A stretch of 64,000 nucleotides of DNA. Source: Isoetes taiwanensis. Lineage: Eukaryota > Streptophyta > Lycopodiopsida > Isoetales > Isoetaceae. Made by a program: the position numbers and the translations under genes. The notes beneath the pieces were generated by a model, which saw only the letters and a program-made list of their open reading frames with translations, did not search any database and was not told where the DNA came from. The DNA is taken from NCBI GenBank assembly GCA_021234155.1, contig JAJEKV010000073.1, positions 3,630,001 through 3,694,000 of the forward strand, given 5' to 3'. Shown one piece after another: positions 36,101 to 47,640 of the stretch; the first letter of the stretch is position 1, and each line of letters opens with the position of its first letter.

Positions 36101-36480
36101 ATTGGTAAGCAGACAGAGCCACATCAGGAGGGCTGGGGCTCGTACTTTCCACAATCTGTTAGTGATATTTAAGGTTATAATTGCACCACCAAAGCTTATA
36201 TATGCGAGAAGATATATGTACCCTTGGAACAGAACCAGGACGAATCTTATTGAAAGCTTTGCAAAGCACTATGCCATTCCTCAGACATAATCTCAGCTCC
36301 TCTTCCGTTGGCTGCGTGGGAAGACACGTGTCCCCAAGGACTTCTCGAAGCCATGCTGCTGCTTCGTATCTTCTAATAGCTGCATGACCCAGCCAGACTT
36401 TCCAAATAAGCTGTTTGTAAAGACTAAAAAGTTGGATCGGCAAGTATCTAACCTTCTTCTTCCGCTTTTCTGGAGGCCAT
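30155..36480 (-). CDS. KIN14-like (KCH): Kinesin-14 motor with N-terminal calponin-homology domain, 20 exons
   Basis: This protein would be a minus-end-directed microtubule motor able to bind actin through its CH domain. Exons, high to low: 36480-36453, 36379-36222, 36155-36021, 35940-35607, 35523-35408, 35335-35261, 35173-35096, 35007-34906, 34830-34801, 34644-34306, 34224-34143, 34060-33965, 33901-33722, 33645-33539, 32347-32169, 32085-31927, 31862-31609, 31537-31374, 31089-30892, 30820-30155. They sum to 3480 nt (1159 residues) in frame. Domains: CH (about 10-150, [18 protein letters not shown]), coiled coil (about 290-520), the kinesin-14 neck [15 protein letters not shown], then the motor with P-loop GQTGSGKT (610-617), switch I NDRSSRSH (725-732) and switch II DLAGSER (758-764). 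The Ser/Asp-rich tail (from about 873) is poorly conserved. A neck ahead of the motor marks kinesin-14. One intron is AT-AC type. A last intron in the tail cannot be excluded. Confidence 0.93.
32086..32168 (-). other. AT-AC (U12-type) intron in the kinesin motor
   Basis: On the minus strand the exon ends ...ACTAAAAG, the intron begins ATATCCTTTT and ends TTTTCTTAC, and the next exon starts ACTTGAG. ATATCCTTT is the U12 donor consensus. CCCTTAAT lies 9-10 nt before the end and fits the U12 branch consensus TTCCTTRAY. Joining gives [12 protein letters not shown], the expected motor sequence. Using a nearby GT-AG pair would break the frame. Confidence 0.93.
32540..32629 (-). pseudogene. Duplicated, decayed copy of a kinesin motor exon
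   Basis: The first half of exon 15 (32347-32169) has a second copy about 280 bp away inside the preceding intron. The copy reads [15 protein letters not shown] where the real exon reads [15 protein letters not shown], and it keeps ISQSR before diverging. Flanking intron text (cacacctgctttcatgtctag against cacacatgctttcgtctag) is duplicated too. The acceptor ctag is kept (t-t-t-tag). No intact U2 or U12 donor follows at the matching place. Confidence 0.75.
33070..33474. mobile_element. MITE-like element in a kinesin intron
   Basis: The ends are CATAGTTGCACCGGAAC and an inverted GTTCCGGTGCAACTATG, giving a 405-bp unit inside the intron between exons 14 and 15. It holds a short acidic plus-strand ORF (33200-33292, ending [10 protein letters not shown]-like). 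I see no clear target duplication. The short acidic tail may be a leftover of a transposase C-terminus, by inference only. Confidence 0.7.
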
Positions 36481-37325
36481 TAAAATGTCACCAGAATCAA
36501 TAGATCTAAACACATCTTCCATTATCCTCCAAACAACGAAGCATTTTCACGGTGCCAGAAAGGTCATAAACTAAGCCATCCAAACAATGCCGATTAATCT
36601 CCATCAGCTTCTTTGCACAAAAGAAAACGAGAGAGAAAAAAACACATCTTACTCCATGTTATGTAGGCTAATCGAACACGAATAAAGCCCGACACATTGG
36701 GAAGAAAATTTCTGAGATCCGCTTGACAATTGATCCTGCAGTGATAAATACAGAGCCAGAGCCCGTAGTTCGGTTGCCAAGGTGTTTCGTGAGAGGCACG
36801 ATTGGCGGGAACAAGAACAACAAAATATTGCACGTCGTAGAAAGCAGAGCTCAAGAAAATGAGGATACCGGGACAAGTTGTGATCGTGCTGCCATGCAAA
36901 GTGAAAATGGTTATATTTCGTACGTTATGGTAATTGGATTTACATATATGTGGAAAACTAGATAGACCAAAAACAAAGAGGTGGTTATCTTTCAGTTCGA
37001 TTGTCATTTCCTCTCGTTGTATATAATGATTGGGCTACTAGGCTAATCAACAACTAATGAATAATGATTTTTTTGTTATCAATATGACGTTGAGGCGAAT
37101 AGGATGAACATACAGCCGCTTTGCATGCATCTATCTATCTACCTAGCTATCTATCTATCTATCTACCTATCTATCTTATATTCTATCCTCCTTCTAGAAG
37201 ATTCTTAAGGAATCGCCTAATAAATCTAGCTTTTTAATTCATAATCTAGTCTACTCCCATATCCATCCAAGTACATATGATGATTTTAAGAGTTACTTTG
37301 TGGCTATTGTAATCGAGCGAAATAT
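36481..37325. other. Probable kinesin promoter and 5' UTR region
   Basis: The stretch upstream of the kinesin ATG (36478-36480) has no coding match. A (CTAT)n microsatellite runs 37125-37177. No promoter element can be assigned with confidence. Confidence 0.5.
37125..37177 (+). repeat. (CTAT)n microsatellite
   Basis: About eleven near-perfect ctat/ctac/ctag units. Confidence 0.9.
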
Positions 37326-37373
37326 TGCTCCCGAAAGGGGGTTGGATTCCAAAAAACGGCGAACCGAATACGC
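37326..37373 (+). repeat. Dispersed motif shared with 59861-59906
   Basis: gctcccgaaagNgggttgg followed by attc(c/t)aaaaa and g(a/g)(a/g)ccgaatacgc is shared at both sites. Each site lies in the upstream flank of a minus-strand gene (kinesin and SNAPc3). Confidence 0.75.
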
Positions 37374-37426
37374 CGCGCATAATTATTATAGTTTATTATA
37401 ATATGAGAATCAATTTTATTGTAGTA

Positions 37427-37495
37427 ATGCTGCGTGGTGCAGATGGTTAGTTCATTTGGTTTTTAACTTCCTTGTGCGAGTTCAAGCCCATCTTT
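37427..37495 (+). mobile_element. tRNA-derived SINE-like fragment
   Basis: The block tggtgcagatggttagttc resembles a tRNA A box, and gcgagttcaagcccatc resembles a B box (GTTCAAGCC). It is followed by a T-rich run. A full tRNA fold is not formed. Confidence 0.5.
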
Positions 37496-37513
37496 TAACA
37501 TTTTTTTAACTTT

Positions 37514-37594
37514 GGGGGTATTCGACTTGTGGAATAAGTGTGCATGCCGAAACCACGAGTCTAATACCCCCTATTCCACGAGTCAAATACCCCC
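37514..37594. repeat. 23-bp inverted repeat hairpin
   Basis: gggggtattcgacttgtgg at 37514 pairs with its inverted copy ending at 37594 (ccacgagtcaaataccccc), with few mismatches. A third half-copy (ccacgagtctaataccccc) lies between. Confidence 0.8.
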
Positions 37595-38023
37595 CGAATC
37601 CAAGTCCAAATGTGGAGCCAATAAATGCACCGTATTGTAATGCTCTAAGGATAATTTGAGAGGATTTGTCCTTGACTGCTTCGGTTTGCATGTCATAATT
37701 TTTTACAAATCTTTCTTTTGATAGAATTGGTTTATCTACAAGGATAAAGCTACATTCTCATTCACAGAGGTTAAATTGTGGTATTGTTGTGCGCTTGATT
37801 AACTATAGGTGAATTACTAAATTATACTTGAGAAAAAAAAAAACATGCTTAAAATTTGGCTAAACAATGTTGGTCATGATTGGCCTAGATTCTATGGTAA
37901 ATATTCATGTCTAGAAAACATTATCTTGCAAATTCGCCCGACCTTTTAAATTATGCTTATACAAATTTGGCCTTAAGGGCAACCCTGGTCTGCAACCATC
38001 CACTAGTCATGACATAGCGGATA

Positions 38024-39905
38024 ATGGTCGAAGGCGTAGCAGAAGGCACAGTTGTGGCGACCGTCGGGAACTGGCCTGGGTTCGACCCAGGTGTCTACAA
38101 CGAGGCTCCAGAGCCTCTGATTCGTCCTGTCAACATCATTTCAGGCTGGACAACAGCCAACCGGTAGGTTTCAGGGGCCTGCAAATCCCCCCCAGTCGAT
38201 GGGGCTTTCAACATACCAAATATTGGGGCTTCTGCCTTGCATAAGATAAATCATTTCTCTAGTTTGTCTGATAAGAATCCTAGCCCATTTGCAGCCACCT
38301 CTGCCTCACATAGTATAGATCAATCCCCAAAGGGAGCAAATGGCAATGGAGCATGTAGGGGAAGATCTAGCTTCTAAGGCAGGTGTGAGCGCTATTGGAA
38401 CTATTCGAAAATCGAAAACTGCAATGTTAGGAGCAGGGGCAGGAGATAGTGCTTGTGGGCAGAAAAAACTCACTCAGTCTAGCATATGAGATTCATCCAT
38501 GGAAGAAGTAGAAACCGAAGTAAACGAGAAAGAAATGGAAGAAAATAATAAACTAGCAGAGATGAAGCACAAATCCGCAATATTGGTATAGTGGAAGAGA
38601 AACGTGAGGCAGAGAGAATCACAAAAGGGGTGTTATCTCATCAAAGCAAAGAGGCTAAAATACTGTCTCCACAAACCACCGTTACTACAAAAGCTGCAAC
38701 TGAAGAAGGGCATAGCAATACTGCAAATCTAGACTCGGTTAGTGGCGGTGCAAGGAGTAATGCAAGGAAGGCTTGGAAAAACAATGACACAATAGCAAGA
38801 GTTAACAAGCCTAGATTCTCAGAGTGGATAAAGAATAATGTGCCAACATAAACAACCAGGAGTTTGAGAGTAGATGCAGCACTTAAAATAGTAGAAGCAG
38901 GTTTTGTCCAAGATCTGGACAAATTAAATATTGGGCAACTTAAAAAAAATGGAACTAAAAGTGTTGGAAATATGGAAGTAGATGAGGAGTCTAATTTTCC
39001 AATAGCAGAGATAGATCATGGTATGCATGTAAAAGTGGTGGAGAACTTGGTATCACGATCTATTATAGGATTCTTTACAAGAGGATTCTTGGACTTTCGA
39101 AAATTGATATTATGGCTATCGGCACCCTTGAAAAAGTTAGGTTTGCCTTAACATAAATCTTTAAAGGCACTAGGTGGCAACTTCTTCCTCATCTTATTTC
39201 ATAATGAAGATGCAGTTGATAAGATGGTGGCTCGTGCATCGGACACCTTTATGGGGGAATACATCTTATATCAATACTATTCTCCTGGCTTGTCCCCTCG
39301 TCAAATGTCAGCAATCAAAATCCTATGCTGGTTGGAGATTGAACACCTACCACCAGACATGTTGATACTGAGTTTTTAAAGGTCATTGCTAACACAATAG
39401 GCGCTTATATCTCACATTCCATAGCCAGAGGGCCAAGGATTTGTGTAGCCATTCCAACAAAGGTGAGCATACCCAAAGGGGTGATAGTTAAGAGTGGCAA
39501 TTGATCTTTCAAATTTCCCTTGAAATTGACCAACAAATGGGAAATATACAGAATGTTTCTAGATCTAAAAATTGAAGGGCTGGAAGAAAATCCTCACGTA
39601 AGATCTAAAGAAGAAATGAGTCCTCAACATCAAGCACAGAGCGATCCCAAAGATCCCCTCACAAGTGTTGGGGTCTCAATGAGCCACCCCATTGCTCCTA
39701 TAACAATCACCTCATGTGCTCCAAGTCGGGGAGTAGAAACCCCCAACTCTAGCAATGCGGCATCTCCAACCATGAGACCAACATCGGAGCCTATCATCTC
39801 TACAACCGTAGAGGGCTTGTCAAAAACAAATGGTCAGACCTGGGAAGTGGGAGGGGCCAGGCAAAAAGGGAGAACCAGAAATATTGCTCGAAAGAGTGGA
39901 CATTA
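38024..39905 (+). pseudogene. LINE-B ORF1 (gag-like, DUF4283-type region)
   Basis: ORF1 appears to start at ATG 38024 (MVEGVAEGTVVATVGNWPGF) and continues in pieces. Around 39170-39440 the text reads FFLILFHNEDAVDKMVARA and then IPTKVSIPKGVIVKSGN, which is the shape of the plant LINE ORF1 nucleic-acid binding region. The segment 39520-39906 is the polar C-terminal tail. Stops and frame changes occur at several points, so it is not active. Confidence 0.75.
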
Positions 39906-40149
39906 AAGAAGTAATGATTTCAGAGGAGGCATTGCTAGAAAAGGTAAAAGGAAATCAAGGAGATATTGTAGTTGAGAGTTGGCTGCTATAGAGAGCGCTC
40001 TCCCATCACACAAAAATTTGTGGGCTGACCTTCCAATGGAAGATGAGAATTGGTGGATGAAGATCCTCCTTGTAACATGAAAAAAAAAAAGGGAAGAAAT
40101 AATAAATACAGACAGGTGGTTAACATGAAAAGGAAGAAAGGGTCTCCAA

Positions 40150-42640
40150 ACATTTCTCTATGAATTATAAGATCCTTAACTGAAATATCAGGGGAGTGAA
40201 ATCCTCTGAATACAAGAAAAACAGGTTATCAAACGCAATCAAGGAGATAAATCCAGACGTAATATGTCTGCATGAGCATAAGTGTAAACAGGGGGAAATA
40301 CACAGATTGTTCAAGACATTATGTAAAGAATACATGGGTATTGCTGCAGTAAAAGATACCTCTAGTGCAGGCACTCTGATTGCCTATGTAAACGTATATG
40401 ATTCACAGGTAGACAGATTTGGTAGGTGGGCTATAATTTTATGGCAACATGAAGGTAGAATATGGGGTTTGACGAATATTTATGCCCATAACAACTCCAG
40501 GGACAGAGATGCTTTATGGGCCACTCGCAGACATAGATTGAAAGGCTTTGGAAGCCATGTAGCTTGGCCTATGGCAGGAGATTTCAATATGGTGGAGGAT
40601 GTCGTGGATAGACAAGGGGTGTCTTCAGAAATTGTGCATGGGTTTGAGAAACTTCAGTGGTGTAAATTGTTATAGAATATGGGCTTTATGGAGCTAGATA
40701 AGATAAGATAAGATAAGATAAGATGAATTTTTACGTCCACGGGAACCCAACGGGTTATGGGACGGCACATGCAAGGGCAACAACCCATCTAAAACCTGGG
40801 GACTAGGCCCCATCACCAAATACAATAACCAAATATTAAAAGGCTGCCAAGAATAAGATAAGCTAATGCTAAGCTAGTGGTAAATGAATGCTTCTAAAAT
40901 TATCTAGACATGGTGTAATGGATGGGTGGGAACAGGGAGGATGTATGCAAGGCATGATAGATGCTATATGAATGGCGTGGCTTTCTCCATCCTCCCAAAC
41001 CTTCAAAGGTCCAATCCAAAGAATGCTATCTTCGAACATAATCCACAAGTGATATCTACTAAGAAGTGTAAGTTTAGTACTTCTAAAACAGTATTCAAAC
41101 TAAATACCAGATATTTGAAAGACCCAGATTTCGTAGAGGCCTGCAAAAGCATATGGCAATCGGCTTTTAGAACGGGAACTGGTATGGAAACCATGATAAG
41201 AGCTCCTTCAAATATAAAAAATTATGCCAAAAGCTGGGGGAGAGCTAAAATGCAAAAAGAAAGGGAAGAACTCGATTACCTTTACGGCCAGCTCCTCTCA
41301 CTTAGAGCATTGGGCCTCAATGATGGGTTGGAGGAGGAGAAGAGGATAATAGAACAGATAAAGACATTAGAAGAAGTCAAGATGGCTGAAAATAGATGTA
41401 AAGTGGGATGACCTGGCTGAAGGAAGCTGATAAATGCGCAAAGTTCTTCTTTAAGACATCTAAATAAAAGAAGATGTCTTCCACCCTATCATTCACCACT
41501 CAAAATGATGGTTCGATTCGCAAATCTCCAGGAGATCTCAAATAGTATTTATACAACCATTTCCATGCTTTCTTTGGAGAACACAATTTACCATTTCCAT
41601 AGACTTTCGAAGAGCTGGTGGTTTTAAAAGTCTCCCCCTCTCTATTGGGGACCTTCAAAAGACCACCTTTGTACTGGCTAAAAATAAATGTCCGGGTATG
41701 GACGGAATTCCCATAATTCTACCAATGCAATCGGGAATGGGTCAAGGATGATATCTTCTCTACATATACAGACCTTATGCAAGATGAAAATCTAAACCCC
41801 AGATTGAACACAGGATGTGTTTCCTTGGTACTCAAGAGTAAGGAGCCAAGCACAATCAACGATTGAAGGCCCATCACATATCTGCATTCTATAAAATCAT
41901 AGCTACGGCTATGGCAGAGAAGATCAAGCGAATTCTAGCTGAAGGCATCTCACAAGCCCAATATGGCATTCTGCTGGGCAGAAGTATCATGAGCAATGTC
42001 GCAACAGCATTTGAGGGTTTGCAGTGGGCTAGAAAAACAAGATAAAAGATGGCCTATCTAAAGCTAGACTTTACCAAAGCTTACGACAGTATCAGATGGA
42101 GTTTCCTGCATAAAATGATGCTCAAGCTGGGTTGTACAGAGGGGGTCATGAAACTTCTGCGATCTGCTCGAGCTTCGGTCTTATTCCAAGGTGAACCTGC
42201 TTCAATATTTGACATAAAGGGGGGCATTAGGCAAGGTTGCCCCTAGCCCCATTCCTCTTCAATATAGCAGCAAAAGCACTTTCATAAATATTCATGCAAG
42301 CCTCTGCAGACGGTATGATTCAGGGGCTAGAAATGTTGGATGCCTCTCAACAAATATGTAATCAATACGCAAACGATACATTTCTATTCATAGAGGCAGA
42401 GGAAGATAACCTGTCATGTGCAGAAAAATTAATAGCCTTCTTCTCAATAGATTCAGGATGTCTCATAAATTGGAAAAAATGTGCAGTACAGTGGCCTTTG
42501 GAAAACCCCGCATCCCACATGCTTGACATCCTACCATGGAAAATAATCCTAGAGGATGAGCACTCTAACCTGTTAGGAATTCTGGTGGGATAGCAATAAG
42601 GCATATAGACATATGGTATTGGATGCCGTTAAATGGATGT
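40150..42640 (+). mobile_element. LINE-B ORF2: endonuclease and reverse transcriptase, 3'-truncated
   Basis: EN domain at 40196-40675 (VICLHEHKCKQGEIH, IWGLTNIYAHN, MAGDFNMVED) and 40926-41411 (CNGWVGTGRMYARHDR). RT at 41650-42595 with KLDFTKAYDSIRW and GGIRQGCP. The catalytic YADD is changed to YAND (QYANDTFLFIE). Several frame breaks. Past 42600 no RT thumb, zinc-finger or 3' UTR is recognised. The motif wording matches LINE-A closely, so both belong to one family. Confidence 0.85.
40693..40900 (-). mobile_element. Inserted retroelement tail with (TTATC)n end
   Basis: Within LINE-B, between the EN blocks ending GFMELD and starting WCNGW, about 200 bp of foreign sequence is present. On the minus strand it ends ...gacgtaaaaattcatcttatc with about five ttatc repeats. 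CTAGA occurs at both edges (near 40690 and 40905) as a possible target duplication. A short repeat tail instead of poly(A) is a feature of some plant LINEs and SINEs. No coding text. Confidence 0.6.
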
Positions 42641-43690
42641 ACCTCCTAGTAAAATAACCTCGTGCTTAGGCATCTCCTACGACACACATCAAAGCATATT
42701 TGAAGTTCACTAATCCCATCCAGAACCTTTGATTTTTTAATTTTTAGCAGAGTCTTATATTCCATTAAGATATTCTCAAATTTGATCATGAGTTGTGATA
42801 GTAGAATTTCATGGAGGAGTATCTACATTAGCATGATTAAACATTGCAGTTAATGCATCTTTGCACCTTAGAAGCACGTCATGTGATATATCCATCTTGC
42901 AGGTTAAAAAGAAGGGAAACTACCAGTGCTAATACGGATTACTATCCTTATGAGAGTCATGCTATATTACATGCATATAAGGCTACTTCTAGACATTGTA
43001 CTGACGTTTGCAATCTTCTCTGCTTGTAGCACTTAAAGAACTAGTGCATTACATTCCTATAGAGATCCATGATAGAAAAAATTACCAAGAATGGATGATT
43101 TTTCACTGACATCTCGTCTGCTTAAAAGATGCAATTGCATGCTCTCAAGACTCAAAACAAAACATTGCAAGCTACTCAAGATGCACTTCATGCAAAAGCC
43201 AGAACTCTGGCTATTGGGAGCCAGTTGAGTTTGAACAAATTTTCAATTAAAAATGTATCCTGAGCAATAGATGCATGCAATGGGATTTTATAGTTGGCAT
43301 GCAGTGGGCTTTCCTAGTTTGATGCAACAACTATAATCATCATGCAACAAATCAGAAAGTATCATAGGCATAAGATGTAACCAAATACAGGCCCACCAAG
43401 AGAACACGAGAATCAAAAGAAGCAAATTTTAGCACAAAAAATCCAAACCTCGAGAATGCTTGTAGCAATTTTGCTACTACAACATAGCAACCCACTTACA
43501 ATGCAATGCATGGGAAAATGAAAGATCCAAGTTCCTTTAATTTTTGTGTCCTCGTATGCTTTCAAAGATCCGGAACAGAATCATGTTATTCTTGCTTCTG
43601 GAGATTTATATAGGATATCTAACAGCCCAAATCAACAGTATCAAAGAAAACAGACCTATTATCAGACTTTCAATATTGAAGATCTGACTG
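42641..43690. other. Intergenic stretch, no recognised gene
   Basis: Short open frames only. A 130-bp piece at 42890-43030 has exon-like edges (cttgcag at 42902) but no recognised protein. Confidence 0.5.
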
Positions 43691-43694
43691 AATA

Positions 43695-43855
43695 TGAATA
43701 GCATGAAGACGACTATGCGAGGATAAAATGAGATAGATGATATAGCTAGTCTAGTGAATGTGACTATGGCTTTATAGGAGAGCCATGTCAGCAACACCTA
43801 GGTGGAAAGCCTAGTCATCTACGAATAACGACACATGACATGTCATGTGCTAACA
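43695..43855 (-). repeat. 3' LTR of the minus-strand Copia element
   Basis: Minus-strand start TGTTAGCACATGAC after a ggggggat purine tract. A TATA-like tcctataaagcc lies inside. About 70 bp (tatgcgaggataaaatgaga region) match 49320-49393, the remains of the other LTR. The lower end near 43695 is approximate. Confidence 0.65.
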
Positions 43856-45841
43856 TCCCCCCTGATGATTAGCAGGCCTGAACTGAAAAACAGAAACAAA
43901 CATCAAAGACAAAATCCTCCAGAGAGAGAGGCTTTAGAAAAAGCACTATGATTCCCCTTCTATGAGAATGAGCATGGGACATAACATGCAAGAGCTATTT
44001 CATCTGACTGAATTGATGTCTTCAAGAGGTTTTGTGAACCCATCAACAACTTGACGTTTGGTAGAGCAATAAGATAGCGAGAGATATCCATTTTGGAGCT
44101 GCTATTTGACAACCCATAATTTAATATGCACATAGCAGATGCATCTTGTAGTCTTTGGCGTGAGCAATGGCTCCATAGTTATCACAATAAATGGTTGCAG
44201 GTTTGAGCGGGTAATCCAAATCTTCATATAAATGCACCAACCAATGCATCTCTTGTACTGTTGTAACTAAGGTCTTGAGTTCAGACTCGGTAGTATTAAT
44301 GTTGTTTGTCTTTTTCCTTTTAGTTCCCCAACTGATAGGGTTGCCTCCAAGAAAGGAAACAAATTCAGTCATGCATTTTCTTTTCTCGGAATCTGAGAAC
44401 AATATAAGAGTAAGATGATCAACTTTGGTATACATGACTCCTTCACTTTGCGTATCTTTGAGGTAATGGAAAACTTGTTTAGTTAATTTCCAATGCGGTA
44501 CTTTAGGATGATGCATGAATATAATAAGGACTGCAGCAGCACCAAATCTGCCCTAATGTTTGTAAGATAAAGTAAAGCCCCAACTAGTTGTCTATAAAGA
44601 GCGACATCAATATCCGGATGATTGGAGTCTAGAGTTAGAGTGCAACCTACCTCAAACGGAGTAGATGATGTTCTGCAATCCACCATATGAAACTTCTCAA
44701 AAAGTTCAGTGGTGTCCTTCTGCTGAATGAGATGAATGCTTTGAGCACCTTGCGAAATTTCCATGCCCAAACAGTAATGCATTAGTCCCAAATCTGTTAC
44801 GTCAAAGTTTTTTGTAAGTGATTTCTTAGTATAAGAAATAATAGGATCCGCATCCCCTGTCATAATAGTGTCATCAATATAGAGAAGGAGCACACTAATT
44901 TGAGGATTAGTGGATGTGAAATAAAGGTTCAGATCTGTTGTAGATCTTTAATAACCAAATGCAAGAGAAATGCATTGATATTTTTATTCCAACGGCGCGG
45001 AGCTTGATTAAGGCCATACAAGTTCTTTTTCAATTTGCACACGTAAGTTGGATGCTCTTTATCTTTAGAACCTGGTGATTGAAACATGTACAGTTCCTCT
45101 TCCAGATCTTCATTCAAAAAGCGGATTTGAAATCCATTTGATAGATTGGCCAGCCTTTTTGCAATGACGAAACTATCATTCCTTTAAGTGTTGATGACTG
45201 GAGCAAACACATCATGATAATCAAGCTCTTATTTTTTACTGAACCCTTTTGCAACCAGCCTTGCGTTGTGCTTAGAAAGAGTATCATCAGCGTAGTAACT
45301 TTGTTTTAAATTTAGCTCCAATTATATTTTTCCCTGTTGGTTTAAGAACCAACTCCCATGCACCTTGGTTATGTAACTCGGATAATTCGTCTTCCATTGT
45401 TGCAAACTAGTGCGGTTGTTTCATGGCTTGAACATGATTAACAGGATCAATCTCAGCTCATAAGACCTTGGTCATGAGGGCATAATTACAGGTAACATAG
45501 GAAGAGTCATCTTCTGTGTAGTCAATAGGTTGTAACTCGGCAGTTCTCATAGAGCTTCTAAGCAAGAAGACGTTGGGCACTACTGCCTCCTGATGTGGTT
45601 CAGTAATGGGCATGGGAAAATCAAATGAATGTGAATTAGAATCATATCCTTCATTATCTTCATCTGCAATATGCTCATCGTATTGAAGGGATTCATAGTC
45701 TGCAAAAGCATCTGCATCATCTGCTCTATCTGCTGCAAAAATTGGAATATCAGTAAAACTTGCAACACTAGGAGTACCATCAGCATTTGAAGGGCTTGCA
45801 ACAATGGAAGGTACAACATAAGTAGAGGAAATGCCACCATT

Positions 45842-46162
45842 ATGAACCGCGTGAGAAGACCTTACAGGTTGATTCAGCAGCCTGCAGTCTCTCTGATTCC
45901 TCGACTCAGGTACAAGCTATTTCAAAGTTTTCTGGTGTTCCCGGGAGTAGTAGAGCGGAAGTTTGCCATTTGGCGGGACTTCTTGGGTGTTGTAGATGGT
46001 GATGGTCAGTTTGTACAGCAGTAGAGTTGCAGTTTTTCTGTGAGTTTGTTGTGGAGTGTCGAGGTATCACTGTCTCTTTGGGGCAGTTCTCCTTCCTCCT
46101 CACTTGCTTTGTAACATTACCATTCTTTTAATATATTGATGACACAGTTCTTCAAAAAAAAA
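45842..46162 (+). mobile_element. Poly(A)-ended insertion in Copia
   Basis: A plus-strand block ends ctttgtaacattaccattc...cagttcttc followed by an A run (46153-46163). Its 60-codon frame (RVRRPYRLIQQPAVSLIPRL...) is open to a stop at 46024. The block interrupts the minus-strand Copia frame between integrase and RT. It looks like a 5'-truncated LINE end or a retroposed RNA. No clear target duplication. Confidence 0.5.
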
Positions 46163-46829
46163 AATATCAAAAGTGTTGATGATAACTTTGGCATGATCAA
46201 TGGTATTAGGATGATAAAACTCCTTAGAATAGACTGCATCCTCAAGAAAGTGCATGCTTCTGGGGGCAAATACATGCTTGCTAACAGGGTCAAAGCATCG
46301 CCAACCTTTTCATATTGCTAGGATATCCAATAAAAAATTACCTTTCTCAACCCAAAGTTCTGAAGGTAACTTCTTATATTTGAGCGTGCTGCGAGACAAA
46401 TTCATAAGGGTTCTATTCTTTCGTTCTGTTGTTCCATTTTGAGAGTGGGCATAAGGCACAATCATCTCTCTATAGATCCATTTGGATTGAAGATAGATCT
46501 GAAATTCATTAGAGATATACTCCTTCGCATTATGAGACCTAAGAGCTTTGATAATAGTAGATAATTCAATTTCAATTTGCACACTAAACTTTTTGAAGAT
46601 AGCAAGAACTTGAGACTTGAATTTGATTGGAAAAACCCACGTAGATCTACTAAAATCATCCACTATGACAAGGAAATATCTGTTAATGCCAGTGATTTTA
46701 GATGAAGATGACATATATCTGTATGCAACAGTTCCAATGGGTCTTGAGCTCGAAACTCAGTTTGTAATGGATAAGATGCTTGTATTTGCTTTCCCAAACT
46801 ACACATAGGCATGCCTTGAAGCATATTCA

Positions 46830-47640
46830 ATTTTGAGGTTGAAACTAGAGCTGGAAGATGAATATATATGAACCTTGCATGCCATAATGATTCTTGTGTT
46901 TGGGGAACAGCAGCAACGAGAAGTGATGACTTACATGATACTCTTTTTTGTTAGGGATAATGGTCGTCGGGTCTCCATCCTGCATAATGGCCTGCGGACG
47001 ACCATTTTTCCACGTAATAAGTGTGGGAGTCAATTTCTCCATCCATATGACAGTGACGTAGCCATGTTGTGTCCAAAAGAGGACATGGCAAATGTTTTCT
47101 GATGATGAGTTGCTTCAGGCGCCAATTTTTGAAAGTAAGGCTATTATTCTGAAAGACAATCATGTGCTAAAGGACAATGATGTGCAGAATGATGGTGGTC
47201 TTTGTTTCCGAGGTGCGAGCATGCAAAATTGTGTTTTTTATTTTATTGTACAGGATCAGCAAGGTGCATGTAAGATTGTTGCAGCATTAAAAAAAATCAG
47301 GAGAAGAATCCTTGAACGAAGAAGAGAAAACTGAGTAGAAATGATTGTGTAAGAATACGATCATTGTACTTTGGCCTTCGATGCCAGATTTTAAGTTTGA
47401 AACTCTGTTTTGAATTTTGACAATGTTTTAAACTTGTAATATGAAATATTGTTTTGAACTGGCTTCCTTAATATGAAATAGTATTTTGACTTGGCTTCTG
47501 TCATTTACTTCATGTTTATCATCTAGTGAATGCATATGAATTGAATTGTATAAAAATATATTATGCCTAAAATATACAAATTAAATACAGAGGACAACTG
47601 TATATACACAGGAGACATTATTAGAAATAATCTAGGACAG
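46830..47640 (+). other. Unexplained block between Copia protease and integrase
   Basis: The plus strand holds a frame at 47092-47334 (VFSDDELLQAPIFESKAI... IVAALKKIRRRILERRREN), basic at its end, with no recognised domain. Copia text stops at about 47670 on one side and resumes at about 46830 on the other, so this may be an insertion or decayed Copia. Confidence 0.4.

Noticed and set aside
37125-37177. CRISPR-like array from ctat repeats
   Set aside because: It is a 4-bp microsatellite without spacers, in a eukaryotic genome.
46951-47163. Minus-strand ORF 46951-47163 as Copia protein
   Set aside because: No Copia motif. It lies in the unexplained block between protease and integrase.
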